Origin: Bacteroidota bacterium
Lineage (GTDB): Bacteria > Bacteroidota > Bacteroidia > Chitinophagales > Chitinophagaceae
Reading direction: 5' to 3'
Length of the DNA: 64,000 nt
Assembly: GCA_016711825.1 (NCBI GenBank)
Contig: JADJSG010000011.1
Location: 62,001-126,000, forward strand
Made by a program: the position numbers and the translations under genes. Positions 36,896 to 47,340 of the stretch are shown one piece after another; position 1 is the first letter of the stretch; each line of letters opens with the position of its first letter. The notes below the pieces were generated by a model. It made no database searches. It was not told the origin of the DNA and saw only the letters and a list, made by a program, of their open reading frames with translations.

Positions 36896-38011
36896 TTATA
36901 CATTCGCTAAATCAAAATCACTTTGCAATCCGAATTTTTTTAATGTTCGAATATGAGATGCCAATGCAGAGAAATAGCCGGAATTGTTATTATAGGGAAT
37001 CCCAAATTCTTTAGCTGTTTCTTCTACGATAGGGGCAATTTTAGGATAGTGCACATGGCAAATATCAGGAAAAATATGATGCTCAATTTGATGGGTTAAT
37101 CCACCCGCATACCAGGTAAGTAATTTATTGTTATGCCCAAAATCAGCGGTTGTTAGTAATTGATGTATTGCCCATTCGTTTTCAATTTCGCCTTTCTCAT
37201 TAGGCATAGGAAATTCGGCACCTTCCACTACATGTGCCAACTGAAATACAGTAGACAACACAAAACCACCGATAGCATGCATCAATAAAAAGCCTCCTAA
37301 TAATACACCCCAGCTATATCCTAAAACCCAAATTGGGATTACTAACATGTATATTACATAAATTACTTTAAAAAAAATAAGCTTAAATAAATCCCAATAA
37401 AATTGACTACTGGTGGCTTTGCTTACACCATTTCTTGAATAGGTAAAAAACTGTTTATAATCTTTCATCACAACCCAACTTAAAGTAGCCAAACAATAAG
37501 CAAAAAAAGCATACACATGCTGGTATTTCTGTACGGGATGCCATTTAAAAAATGGGCTCCAACGCATTTTTAAACGTTGATCAATATCTTCATCAACATG
37601 CGTAATATTCGTATAGGTATGATGTAAAATGTTATGTTGTAAACGCCAATTGACATCAAAACCACCTAAAATATTCAAGGTGCCTCCTAAAATTTTATTT
37701 ACATATTTATTATGACTGTAAGCCCCATGATTTGCATCATGCATAACACCCATTCCAACACCTGCTACACCAAAACCAGAAACAATAAAACAACAGATAA
37801 CTGCCCAATTAGGTAAGGGATTAAAAACGTAGATAGCTGCAATTGGTAAGATATACATACACAACAACACAACTGATTTTAATACCATCGTTGAGTTTGC
37901 CAGTTTGTCGATATTATTCGTTATAAAATAATTATCTACTCTTTGTTTTAAGGTTTTTAGGAATTGTGTTTTGTCTTTGTTTACAAATTTGACTCTCTTT
38001 TTTTGTTCCAT
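36896..38011 (-). CDS. Fatty acid desaturase (acyl-lipid/acyl-CoA type)
   Basis: A 371-aa membrane di-iron enzyme. The three histidine boxes are HDANHG, HNILHH and HQIEHH; the last form (QIEHH) is typical of front-end and linoleoyl-CoA desaturases. About four membrane helices surround them. No fused cytochrome b5 domain is present. It introduces double bonds into acyl chains, useful for membrane fluidity at low temperature. A TAACTTCG box lies at 38018-38025 on the minus strand, 6 nt before the ATG. Confidence 0.92.
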   Translation of the reverse strand: MEQKKRVKFVNKDKTQFLKTLKQRVDNYFITNNIDKLANSTMVLKSVVLLCMYILPIAAIYVFNPLPNWAVICCFIVSGFGVAGVGMGVMHDANHGAYSHNKYVNKILGGTLNILGGFDVNWRLQHNILHHTYTNITHVDEDIDQRLKMRWSPFFKWHPVQKYQHVYAFFAYCLATLSWVVMKDYKQFFTYSRNGVSKATSSQFYWDLFKLIFFKVIYVIYMLVIPIWVLGYSWGVLLGGFLLMHAIGGFVLSTVFQLAHVVEGAEFPMPNEKGEIENEWAIHQLLTTADFGHNNKLLTWYAGGLTHQIEHHIFPDICHVHYPKIAPIVEETAKEFGIPYNNNSGYFSALASHIRTLKKFGLQSDFDLANV

Positions 38012-38345
38012 ATTATACGAAGTTATGTAAAAACGAGTAAATTTATAACATGTTTTTAAATTTCCTATAGATTTTACCCATGAGATATATCACTTTTTCT
38101 TATGCATAATTTCAAGAGATATTGTGCTTATTTATACCGAAGGTGCTCTATGAAAGGGATTCAATTATAAAAAAACGAAACTGATTAGGTTATATGTTAC
38201 AAACTATCAATTCACATTGACTATAAACTCAATTAAACATTGTGATTTAGTTATGAAAACGATTTGTGATTAAAAGCCTAATTACTTTTTTTCTAAATTT
38301 CGGTTTCATTTATATCTTATACATGCGAATATGCCTGTAGACTTC
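38012..38345. other. Intergenic region
   Basis: No gene is visible. It contains the desaturase promoter region at its left end and is followed by the gcvP terminator. Confidence 0.5.
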
Positions 38346-38380
38346 AAAAAAAAAGCGAACTATAAAAGTTCGCTTTTTTT
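38346..38380 (-). terminator. Rho-independent terminator of gcvP
   Basis: Stem GCGAAC/GTTCGC flanked by A and T runs lies about 16 nt after the gcvP stop on the minus strand. The flanks make it look bidirectional. Confidence 0.88.
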
Positions 38381-38395
38381 AAACTAAATATCATT

Positions 38396-41233
38396 TTATG
38401 CTTCCATATAACTTTCAGTGGGTTCACAAGTACATATAAGGTGTCTGTCACCTACAGTATTATTTACACGACTGACAGTAGGCCAAAATTTATTGGCTTT
38501 AACCCATGGCAAAGGAAATGCGGCAGTTTGACGAGCATATGGTCTGGTCCATTCATCTGCCGTTATTACCCATTGGGTATGAGGGGCATGTTTTAAAACA
38601 TTATCTTTTGCATCTACCTCTCCTTTAATGACAGCTTCTATTTCATTTCTGATAAACAACAAAGCATCGCAAAAACGGTCTAACTCAGCTTTATCTTCAC
38701 TTTCAGTAGGTTCAATCATAAGCGTACCTGCTACTGGAAATGACAATGTAGGTGCGTGAAACCCAAAATCCATCAGTCTTTTAGCCACATCTTCCGCTTC
38801 TATGCCAGCTGATTTAAAAGGTCGTAAATCTACGATAAATTCATGGGCACAAGTACCGTGTATACCAGTATACAATATTTTATATTCTTTTTCAAGACGC
38901 GATTTCATATAATTTGCATTCAAGATCGCATATTCAGTCGATTTTTTCAAACCGATATTTCCCAACATTTTAATGTATGCATACGAAATTAATAAGATGC
39001 TTGCACTTCCATAAGGAGCTGCACTTACTGCATGAATTGGTGTAGAGCCACCCGTTGCATGTACTGTATGTGAAGGTAAAAAAGGAGCTAATTGTTTTTT
39101 AACGCAAATGGGTCCCATACCAGGTCCACCACCTCCATGAGGAATGGCAAATGTTTTGTGTAAATTTAAATGACAAACATCTGCACCAATATTACCCGGA
39201 CTGGTTAATCCAACTTGTGCATTCATATTTGCCCCATCCATATAAACTTGTCCGCCATTTTCATGAATTAAATCACATATTTCTTTAATGGTTTCTTCAA
39301 ACACACCATGGGTAGAAGGATAAGTAACCATTAAACCCGCTAAGGCATCTTTATGTTGAAGGGCTTTTGTACGCATATCATTTACATCAATATTTCCCTT
39401 TTCATCACAAGCCACAATCACTATTTTAAACCCACACATCGCTGCACTTGCCGGGTTAGTACCATGGGCAGAAATAGGGATTAATATAACATTTCTATGG
39501 TGATCTCCCCTACTTTCATGATAGGCTTTGATAACCAACAACCCTGCGTATTCGCCCTGAGCACCTGAATTAGGTTGCAGACTACAAGCGTCAAAACCTG
39601 TTATCACCGATAAGTCTTTTTCTAATTCGGCTAATAATTCTTGGTATCCAATCCATTGGTGCTTGGGTGCAAATGGATGCAATGAGCCCCAATGAGGATT
39701 GCTGACAGGTATCATTTCTGACGCTGCATTCAACTTCATGGTACAACTACCTAATGATATCATGGAACGGTTCAAAGCCAAATCCTTATCTTCAAGCGAT
39801 TTGATATATCGCATCATTTTGCTTTCACTATGATGTGTATTAAATACAGCATGGGTTAAAAATTCAGACGTTCGGGTAGCCCAATCAGGAATATTTGTCA
39901 ACATTTCTGCATATGCTACTAATTCTACACCCAATGCTTTAGCCAATGCTGTAATATCATTCGGTGCTATTGTTTCATCAATAGAAATACCAATATGATT
40001 GTCAGCAAATGGACGAACATTAAAGCCTGCTTTTTCTAAAGTAGTTACTGCTGTATTTACATCATCTACTTTTATTTTGAGGGTGTCAAAATAATTGGCA
40101 TGCACTACTCTTTCACCTAAAGAATCTGCTAAAGCTTTGGTGTAAATAGAGATTCTTTTTGCAATATCGCGCAACCCATCGGCTCCGTGATAAATGGCAT
40201 ACATAGCAGCCATATTAGAGAGCAATGCTTGTGCGGTACAAATATTTGAGGTCGCTTTCTCACGACGAATATGTTGCTCACGGGTTTGCAATGCCATTCG
40301 TAAACAACGATTACCTTGTGCATCAACACTTACGCCTATGATACGTCCAGGTATTACCCTTTTATGTTCTTCTTTAGTAGCAAAATAAGCAGCATGAGGC
40401 CCTCCAAAGCCCATTGGAACACCAAATCGCTGGGTACAACCGATAGCAATATCTGCACCCAATTCACCTGGAGGGGTGAGCAATGCCAACGATAATATAT
40501 CGCATGCCATCACCACGCCACAATTTACGGTATGCGCATGTTGTATAAAATTTCTGTAATCGCATATTTCGCCATTTGCATTGGGATACTGTATCAATGC
40601 CCCAAAGTAGGTTTCATCTAATGTGGTATTTGCATAGTCACCAAATACAAGTTCAACACCCACAGGTATTGCACGAGTTTTAAGCACATCAATCGTTTGA
40701 ATAAATGTTTGATTGTCAACAAAAAAACGATGTTTCCCATCTTTTCCATTTGTACCATTGAGTAAGGTCATTGCCTCTGCAGCAGCAGTAGCCTCATCTA
40801 ACAAAGAAGCATTGGCTATTGGCAAACCTGTAAGCTCGGACACCATGGTTTGAAAGTTCAATAAACTTTCGAGCCTTCCTTGAGCTATTTCTGCCTGATA
40901 AGGGGTATATTGTGTATACCATCCTGGATTTTCAAATACATTTCGAAGTATCACACTTGGGGTAATGGTACCATAATAACCCATTCCTATACAATCTTTT
41001 AGCAACTGATTTTTTTCTCCAAGTGCATTGATTTTTTTTAGATATTCAAATTCACTGATGGGTGCGTCTACGTCCAGCTCACCCGCTAAACGGATTGATG
41101 AAGGAACCGTTTTTTCGATGAGCTCATTGATTGATGAAACACCAATGGTTTGAAGCATTTCTGTCGTTTCTTGTACATTTGGACCTATATGTCGACCCAA
41201 AAATTCATGTTGTTGCTTAGAATGTAAATTCAT
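38396..41233 (-). CDS. gcvP: Glycine dehydrogenase (decarboxylating), P protein
   Basis: A 945-aa single-chain P protein of the glycine cleavage system, which decarboxylates glycine using PLP. The N half starts FLGRHIGPNVQETTEML and contains YTPYQAEIAQGRLESLLNFQTMVSELTGLPIANASLLDEATAAAEAM; the C half has SCTMKLNAASEMIPVS, LQPNSGAQGEYAGL, ISAHGTNPASAAMCG, and HLNLHKTFAIPHGGGGPGMGPI with the PLP-binding Lys. Both halves are intact. gcvT and gcvH are not nearby. TAAATTTG at 41257-41264 on the minus strand is a likely -7 box. Confidence 0.97.
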   Translation of the reverse strand: MNLHSKQQHEFLGRHIGPNVQETTEMLQTIGVSSINELIEKTVPSSIRLAGELDVDAPISEFEYLKKINALGEKNQLLKDCIGMGYYGTITPSVILRNVFENPGWYTQYTPYQAEIAQGRLESLLNFQTMVSELTGLPIANASLLDEATAAAEAMTLLNGTNGKDGKHRFFVDNQTFIQTIDVLKTRAIPVGVELVFGDYANTTLDETYFGALIQYPNANGEICDYRNFIQHAHTVNCGVVMACDILSLALLTPPGELGADIAIGCTQRFGVPMGFGGPHAAYFATKEEHKRVIPGRIIGVSVDAQGNRCLRMALQTREQHIRREKATSNICTAQALLSNMAAMYAIYHGADGLRDIAKRISIYTKALADSLGERVVHANYFDTLKIKVDDVNTAVTTLEKAGFNVRPFADNHIGISIDETIAPNDITALAKALGVELVAYAEMLTNIPDWATRTSEFLTHAVFNTHHSESKMMRYIKSLEDKDLALNRSMISLGSCTMKLNAASEMIPVSNPHWGSLHPFAPKHQWIGYQELLAELEKDLSVITGFDACSLQPNSGAQGEYAGLLVIKAYHESRGDHHRNVILIPISAHGTNPASAAMCGFKIVIVACDEKGNIDVNDMRTKALQHKDALAGLMVTYPSTHGVFEETIKEICDLIHENGGQVYMDGANMNAQVGLTSPGNIGADVCHLNLHKTFAIPHGGGGPGMGPICVKKQLAPFLPSHTVHATGGSTPIHAVSAAPYGSASILLISYAYIKMLGNIGLKKSTEYAILNANYMKSRLEKEYKILYTGIHGTCAHEFIVDLRPFKSAGIEAEDVAKRLMDFGFHAPTLSFPVAGTLMIEPTESEDKAELDRFCDALLFIRNEIEAVIKGEVDAKDNVLKHAPHTQWVITADEWTRPYARQTAAFPLPWVKANKFWPTVSRVNNTVGDRHLICTCEPTESYMEA

Positions 41234-41722
41234 GTTCGTATGTATTTTAAGAAATGCAAATTTAATGTTTGAAAAGCAAAGCTTTTGGACTTTTTTTAAA
41301 AGTTAAATAGTTTATTTCAATTCCAACAATAATGAAGCATTGCCTTAAAAATTTTATATCATCAAATGATAAATAAATGAATCATAAGCTGTTGAATTTG
41401 CAGTGAGTGCAAAAAAATGAATAAAGACGAAAGATTGAGAAGATTATTTAAAGCCACGACACAATATTGAACGATTAATACCGATGCAAAATAGGGAAAG
41501 CACTATGTTTGTTTCACATAAACCCGATAAACATTACTTCAATCACCAATTATCACTAAAAGATTTATAAAATACTGACATGATATTTAAATCAAGTTGA
41601 AATAAAAATCCTGATTGGTAAAATACCTATTTAAAGTAAGCTATGTTTAATATCATACGGATAAAGCTTTGTAGGTATTCAGGTATTATTCCTATAAATT
41701 ATAACAAAATAAGCATATTATT
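41234..41722. other. Intergenic region between gcvP and purD
   Basis: About 490 bp. Apart from the gcvP promoter box near 41257 I see no gene, no RNA and no strong hairpin. Short open frames run over the purD 3' end on the plus strand but have no features of a protein. Confidence 0.45.
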
Positions 41723-42994
41723 CTATAAAAACTCCCAACCAATATCGCGTCTAAAGTACTTCCCTTCAAATGATATGTTTGTTGCATTGTCCAAGGAAGT
41801 GGCAATGGCATCCTGGATTGATTCACCCAATGATGTAACTGCAATGACCCGACCACCATTGGTAAGCAATTGATCATTGCTCAATTTGGTTCCTGCATGA
41901 AAAATTAAACTATTGCTTATTGACGCTACATTCGAAATGACAAAACCTTTTTCATATTGTTCAGGATAACCACGACTTACCAACATAACAGTAGCTGCAG
42001 ATTGATTCACATGATTACATGAATGTTCATGTAATGTTTGATTTTTTAAAGATAACAAGAGTGGTAATAGGTCATTTTCGATACGAGGTAACACAACTTC
42101 TGTTTCTGGGTCACCCATTCTGCAATTATATTCAATAACAAAAGGTTCATCTTGTACTTTTATCAAACCGATAAAAATAAACCCTTTGTATTCCATCGCT
42201 TCTTGTTGTAATCCTTTAATTGTAGGTTCTATAATGTTATGAACAACTTTTTGCATAAATAATTCATCTACAAAAGGCACTGGTGAAATAGCACCCATAC
42301 CTCCTGTATTTAACCCTTTATCGCCCTCTCCGATTCGTTTATAATCTTTTGCTGAAGGGAGAATGTGGTAATTTTTTCCGTCAGTTAATACAAATACTGA
42401 GCATTCAATACCGCTTAGAAAAGATTCTATAACCACCGTTGTACCTGCATTTCCAAACTTTTTATGCAATAGCATTTCTGTGAATGTTTGTATAGCATCT
42501 TCATGTGTTTCAGCAATCACAACCCCTTTCCCAGCTGCTAAACCATCCGCTTTTAACACAATGGGTAATGTATGTTGTTTGATATAGTCAATTCCTTCAT
42601 CAAATTTAGTTGCAGTAAATTCTTGGTATTGAGCAGTGGGGATATTCATCTTTTTCATAAACTGTTTTGCAAATGCTTTACTACCTTCAAGCATGGCTGC
42701 ATGTTTTGATGGCCCTATCACATGAATATGCTTCAGTTCGTTTTGGGCAAAAAAGTCATATATACCATTTACCAAAGGATCTTCAGGTCCAACTAAAACC
42801 AAGTCTATTTTATTTGCCAGACAAAAAGTTTTATGACTTTCAAAATCGCACACATCTATATCAATATTTGTTCCAAACTGCGCAGTACCTGGGTTTCCGG
42901 GTGCCACAAAAATGTTTTTTTGTATTGAACTTTGGGCTATTTTCCATGCAAAAGCATGTTCGCGGCCACCACTACCAATTATTAGTATATTCAT
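41723..42994 (-). CDS. purD: Phosphoribosylamine--glycine ligase
   Basis: Joins glycine to 5-phosphoribosylamine in purine synthesis; an ATP-grasp enzyme of 423 aa. It shows ILIIGSGGREHAFAWKIAQS at the start, DLVLVGPEDPLVNGIYDFF, LPIVLKADGLAAGKGVVIAETHEDA, NTGGMGAISPVPFVD and the metal-binding EYNCRMGDPETEVVLPRIENDL. Full length. Minus-strand TATCTTCG at 42999-43006 ends 4 nt before the ATG, so the mRNA may be leaderless. Confidence 0.97.
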   Translation of the reverse strand: MNILIIGSGGREHAFAWKIAQSSIQKNIFVAPGNPGTAQFGTNIDIDVCDFESHKTFCLANKIDLVLVGPEDPLVNGIYDFFAQNELKHIHVIGPSKHAAMLEGSKAFAKQFMKKMNIPTAQYQEFTATKFDEGIDYIKQHTLPIVLKADGLAAGKGVVIAETHEDAIQTFTEMLLHKKFGNAGTTVVIESFLSGIECSVFVLTDGKNYHILPSAKDYKRIGEGDKGLNTGGMGAISPVPFVDELFMQKVVHNIIEPTIKGLQQEAMEYKGFIFIGLIKVQDEPFVIEYNCRMGDPETEVVLPRIENDLLPLLLSLKNQTLHEHSCNHVNQSAATVMLVSRGYPEQYEKGFVISNVASISNSLIFHAGTKLSNDQLLTNGGRVIAVTSLGESIQDAIATSLDNATNISFEGKYFRRDIGWEFL

Positions 42995-42998
42995 GGTG

Positions 42999-43006
42999 CG
43001 AAGATA
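42999..43006 (-). promoter_or_regulatory. -7 box of purD
   Basis: TATCTTCG (one change from TAnnTTTG), only 4 nt before the start codon. Confidence 0.45.
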
Positions 43007-43083
43007 AGTTGTAACATTAAAAAAATACTGAGTGTTTATAGAAACCCTTTTAAGTTTTTACATGAACTTACATATCGCTATTA

Positions 43084-43893
43084 TTATTGTATTACAATAG
43101 ACATACTGCTACTACTATATACGGCAAAGTAACCCAATGCTCCTCCCGAAAAATTGCTATTTGGATTTGCAGGGGCTGCGCCTGTATTGGCATCGCCTGT
43201 AATCACTTCACTGAGGGTATTGAAATAATCATAGACTGATTCATCCATACCCAATAATTGAATATCTGCTTTGTCATTTTTGTTAAACAGGGTTGTAAAA
43301 AGAGGGGCATCAATTTGTAAGCCATCACGAAGTTGATCATCAAAAAGATAATAATTTCCAGGTTTCGCCTGCAGGGTATCATTGCGTGTAATCAATACCC
43401 GGTAATAATTTTTCACCCCACCTGAATCAATAAAATGTACTTTCACCAGTTGGTCGCCATCTTGAGAACCCGGAGGACCAAAGCCCCCAAATGGCTGATA
43501 GCTCAGTGAATCAATGTTGGTATGTGCTGGCATCGTTGCCTGCGCCTTAAATAATTTCCCACCCACAGCTACTTGTAATTGATACGTATTAAAATTGAGC
43601 GCTGTAAAGTTTGGCAGTTCATACCAACCATTGCCCGTAGCTGTCAATGGCAAGGCATTTAGGTTATTATCATACAATGTCACTACAGCATCGTTTACCA
43701 AAGGAACAGATTGGGGTTCGAAGTAGCTTGTTGTTTGGGTGATTTTCACTTTAAAATCATGTGTCCCCTCATACATGCTTGCTTCAATAACATATTGTGG
43801 TTTTGCATCATTTAAATTGACATTGATTACTTTTTGACAAGAAAACAACGTAAACAACAGACTAAATGAAAAAAGTATTTGAATGAATTTCAT
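43084..43893 (-). CDS. DUF4249 domain lipoprotein
   Basis: 269 aa. The lipobox LFSC gives Cys19 as the lipid anchor (next residues QKVINVNLND, the usual DUF4249 start). VIEASMYEGTHDFKVKITQTTSYFE and PLVNDAVVTLYDNN match the N-terminal Ig-like part, and NYYRVLITRNDT the middle strand. The family is always found beside TonB-dependent receptors, as here, with the receptor's stop 2 nt upstream. It is probably an outer-membrane lipoprotein partner of that receptor, in place of a SusD protein. The substrate is unknown. Confidence 0.88.
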   Translation of the reverse strand: MKFIQILFSFSLLFTLFSCQKVINVNLNDAKPQYVIEASMYEGTHDFKVKITQTTSYFEPQSVPLVNDAVVTLYDNNLNALPLTATGNGWYELPNFTALNFNTYQLQVAVGGKLFKAQATMPAHTNIDSLSYQPFGGFGPPGSQDGDQLVKVHFIDSGGVKNYYRVLITRNDTLQAKPGNYYLFDDQLRDGLQIDAPLFTTLFNKNDKADIQLLGMDESVYDYFNTLSEVITGDANTGAAPANPNSNFSGGALGYFAVYSSSSMSIVIQ

Positions 43894-43895
43894 GA

Positions 43896-46214
43896 TTAAA
43901 ATTTAAAATTATAAGTGATTGAAGGTACCCATCTAAAAAGTGAAGTTTGCAGTGCTTCAGTCACTGATGGGTCATCTTTATTTTGTTGAAAACTAATAGA
44001 GTAAGCATTTTCTCTGCCATAAGCATTATAGACAGAAAAATTCCAACTTGATTCTTTGCGATCTGTTTTTTTACGATACCAAGTTACACCTATATCAAAT
44101 CTGTGGTAAGCTGGCATTCTATATCCATTTCGCTCAGTAAAATAGGGAACTTTGAGATTATCAACGATATATGAACCCGATGGGAATGTAACTGCTGAGC
44201 CTGTATTATAAACCCAATTGGCCGATACTTTTAATTTTTTAGTTATATCGTACATCCCAACAATAGCGATATCATGAATCCGATCTTGCTTTGCAGGATA
44301 TTCTTTACCATCATTAATATTTTTAAATTCACGGAGTGATCTCGACCATGTATAACTTATCCAGCCTGTCAATCTACCTGATTGTTTATGTAAATAAAAT
44401 TCAGCGCCATAAGCTCTTCCTTTACCATATTCTAACTCCGCTTCCACATCGGTATTTAGAAAAAGATTAGCTCCATTTTTATAATCAATTTGATTTTGCA
44501 ATGTTTTGTAATACGTTTCTATGGAAAACTCATAAACATTGTCTTTAAAGTTTCTAAAATAGCCCAATGCAACTTGATTCGCTATTTGGGGTTTTACGTT
44601 GTTGCTACTAGGCACCCATATGTCTGTAGGCGAAGAGGTGGTTGCATTAGAGAGTAAATGCAAGTATTGCATATTCCGATTATATGAAGCTTTCACTGAA
44701 CTAACATCATTGAGTTGATATTTTGCGGAAATACGGGGTTCTAAACCACCATAGGTTTTAATGGTTTCGCCATTGGCATATTGCTTTTTAGAAATCAAAT
44801 TCCCTTTTGTATCATAAGTATAAGCAGTGCCTGGTCCAATATAATCAAACATAGAATATCTCAGACCATATTTTATACTAAATACAGAACTAATGGTTTG
44901 TTCATTTTGTACATATACACCACCTTCCAATGCGTATCTATTTTTTAAACTATCGTCGGTATTTATACCAGTTCCACTAAATACGGTAGGTCTGAAGGTA
45001 TGATGCATGACATTAAACCCAAATTTAACAGCATTGTTGCCATTGGCAAACCAACTAAAATCTTGTTTTAAGTCATAATCACGTATTGAAGACTTGATTT
45101 GAAAGGATTGATTGTCAAAGCCTACTTTTATTTTATAATCATAGTTGCTATAAATCAATGAGGTATTTGAAAATAATTTTGCATTGATAATATGATTCCA
45201 TCTTACTGTGGAAGTAACATTACCCCAATTAAATCCAAAAGTAGAACCAACACCTAATACATCTCTGCCAAAATATCCAGAAAGGAAAATTCTATCTTTC
45301 TTAGTAATTTGATAATTTGCTTTTAGGTTTAAATCATAAAAATAAAGCTTGGAAGACTTACGTATACTGTCTTTAGATAGCTTCAAAAATAAATCAGCAT
45401 AGGTTCTTCTACCCGATATAATAAACGAACCTTTGTCTTTTACGATTGGACCTTCTACCGTTAATCTGGAAGAAATCAAACCAATACCCCCTGACGCTGT
45501 ATAATATTTATTATTACCATCTTTCATTTTTACGTCCAGCACTGAAGAAGCCCTACCTCCAAACTCAGCAGGTATATCTCCTTTATAAAGGGTAACATCT
45601 TTCAATGCATCAGAATTAAAAACAGAAAAGAACCCCAATAAATGAGAAGCATTATATACAGGAGCTTCATCTAACAAAATGAGATTTTGGTCAGCACCTC
45701 CTCCACGAACAAAAAAACCACTTTGTCCTTCACCCGCCGATTTCACACCTGGTGTCAATTGCAACGTTTTAAGAATATCTTTTTCACCAAACAATACAGG
45801 TATGCTTTCAATGGCTTTGGGATCGAGTTTAATCACACCCATTTCCGTTCTTGTTACATTTTTATCTTCTTTCACTGCTTTAACAATTACATCTTTTATT
45901 GCTTTATCTGCCTGAGAGAGTTGTATATTCTGTGTTGTATTTTTATCTACATTTAATTTAAACTCTACTTTCTCATACCCTAGGTATTGGTATATTAAAG
46001 TGTAATTTCCTTTGGGCAGGGTAAATGAATAAAAACCATAGGAATTTGATCTTGCTCCTTTTTCTTTAAATTCAAGCACTCTAACCGTAGCCCCAATAAG
46101 GTCTTCCCCATTTTTAGCATCTTTGATCGTGCCACTCACCGTAAAATTTTGTGCATGAGATATTGCAGGAATCATTAAAGCAATAAAGAAATACAAGCAG
46201 ATTTTTTGGTACAT
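43896..46214 (-). CDS. TonB-dependent receptor with carboxypeptidase-like domain
   Basis: 772 aa with signal peptide (ISHAQ, cleavage near residue 22). Residues about 25-105 form a CarboxypepD_reg-like domain (FTVSGTIKDAKNGEDLIGATVRV, YGFYSFTLPKGNYTLIYQYLGYE). A plug domain follows (LGEKDILKTLQLTPGVKSAGEGQSGFFVRGGGADQNLILLDEAPVYN), then a 22-strand type beta-barrel ending WVPSITYNFKF. It imports a ligand through the outer membrane using TonB energy. The DUF4249 gene overlaps functionally downstream, 2 nt apart. Receptors of this DUF4249-paired group have no known ligand. Confidence 0.93.
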   Translation of the reverse strand: MYQKICLYFFIALMIPAISHAQNFTVSGTIKDAKNGEDLIGATVRVLEFKEKGARSNSYGFYSFTLPKGNYTLIYQYLGYEKVEFKLNVDKNTTQNIQLSQADKAIKDVIVKAVKEDKNVTRTEMGVIKLDPKAIESIPVLFGEKDILKTLQLTPGVKSAGEGQSGFFVRGGGADQNLILLDEAPVYNASHLLGFFSVFNSDALKDVTLYKGDIPAEFGGRASSVLDVKMKDGNNKYYTASGGIGLISSRLTVEGPIVKDKGSFIISGRRTYADLFLKLSKDSIRKSSKLYFYDLNLKANYQITKKDRIFLSGYFGRDVLGVGSTFGFNWGNVTSTVRWNHIINAKLFSNTSLIYSNYDYKIKVGFDNQSFQIKSSIRDYDLKQDFSWFANGNNAVKFGFNVMHHTFRPTVFSGTGINTDDSLKNRYALEGGVYVQNEQTISSVFSIKYGLRYSMFDYIGPGTAYTYDTKGNLISKKQYANGETIKTYGGLEPRISAKYQLNDVSSVKASYNRNMQYLHLLSNATTSSPTDIWVPSSNNVKPQIANQVALGYFRNFKDNVYEFSIETYYKTLQNQIDYKNGANLFLNTDVEAELEYGKGRAYGAEFYLHKQSGRLTGWISYTWSRSLREFKNINDGKEYPAKQDRIHDIAIVGMYDITKKLKVSANWVYNTGSAVTFPSGSYIVDNLKVPYFTERNGYRMPAYHRFDIGVTWYRKKTDRKESSWNFSVYNAYGRENAYSISFQQNKDDPSVTEALQTSLFRWVPSITYNFKF

Positions 46215-46382
46215 AGTAAGGTATAAATTAACTGCAATATTAAGTTGGGATTTATTAACAGCCTTTCATTATTATTTATAGGGTATGTATAGAGGTTAAA
46301 TGGTCATCAAATATTTTATTCATTCATAAAAATATTGTTACCTATTTCAAAACTGGCATTGGTATATTTGTGATGAATTTAT

Positions 46383-47315
46383 ATGTTTATGCAAAAAAAA
46401 ATATGTTCATTGCTCTTTTGTTTGACAATTGCTTTTGTAAGTTGTCAAGAATCAATGAGTGAAGAAGAAATTGCCACTATTGGCCGAACAAAAAATAAAA
46501 AACCTGCCGCTTTTATACAAAAAATTGGTTTTAATCCAAACCAATCAGCTTTTTCAAGTGCAGTACAACAAATGAAAGGAATTGTTTTATTGCAGGCAGT
46601 TCCATCCTTTAAAGATTCATTTCTAAAATACCAACATCCTAGCTGGTCACAATATGGTTGGATGGGAAGTATCACGAGTGATGATAACGGGAATTTGTAT
46701 ACCGCACCAATTCCTTTTGTCAACAGTCTTGACAATGGCTTGTCTACCATTAATACTATTTATAAAATTGACCATCAAACGGGAGAAATGAATGTTTTTT
46801 TTAAACTACCTGCACCCGATTCAGTGGCGGGTGTTATCCCATTTGGCGTTATGGGACTCTATTATGATTCGCATGGAAACAAACTCTATGTTTCTTCAAT
46901 TGCAGGTAGTACAAGTGATGAAGAAAAAGGGGTAATTTATGCATTGGATATTGAAAATAAATCAATTGCCGACAAAATAACTGGGATAGATGCTATGGGT
47001 TTATTTGTAGGTGGCAACACTGGTGAAAAAAAATTATACTTAGGCCGATGTCGTAGTTCAGAAATTCAGTGTGTTAAACTGAATAAATCAGGGTCATTTG
47101 TTTCAAAACCAGTCATGGAAATTAATCTTGACCAATTAGGTCCTAGAGGGAATGACAAAGCACGAAGAATTCGTTATGACAATAATGGCAATTTAGTGGT
47201 GTATGGTATTGATTTTAATTATAGTTTGGCCGCAAATTCTGATAAAATTGAGACTGTCTATAAATTTGTATACAACCCAACGGATAAAAAATGGATGAAT
47301 ACAGAGATCCACTAA
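46383..47315 (+). CDS. Lipoprotein with a propeller-like sensor region
   Basis: 310 aa. The lipobox FVSC gives Cys21. The rest shows repeated segments of the form GNLYTAPIPFV, NTIYKIDHQTGEMNVFF, NKLYVSSIAGSTSDEEKGVIYALDIENKS and GNLVVYGIDFN, suggestive of a beta-propeller. The start is either 46383 or the Met codon at 46389. A TATATTTG box lies at 46363-46370. It diverges from the TonB receptor gene. No function is known. Confidence 0.7.
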   Translation: MFMQKKICSLLFCLTIAFVSCQESMSEEEIATIGRTKNKKPAAFIQKIGFNPNQSAFSSAVQQMKGIVLLQAVPSFKDSFLKYQHPSWSQYGWMGSITSDDNGNLYTAPIPFVNSLDNGLSTINTIYKIDHQTGEMNVFFKLPAPDSVAGVIPFGVMGLYYDSHGNKLYVSSIAGSTSDEEKGVIYALDIENKSIADKITGIDAMGLFVGGNTGEKKLYLGRCRSSEIQCVKLNKSGSFVSKPVMEINLDQLGPRGNDKARRIRYDNNGNLVVYGIDFNYSLAANSDKIETVYKFVYNPTDKKWMNTEIH

Positions 47316-47340
47316 TTTTTAACCTAAAACCCTCTACCCA

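Noticed and set aside
38012..38027. A 13-bp match to one arm of the loxP site (ATAACTTCGTATA) just upstream of the desaturase gene
   Set aside because: There is no second arm or spacer of the right sequence; the match is explained by the -7 promoter box TAACTTCG with AT-rich flanks. Coincidence, not an engineered site.
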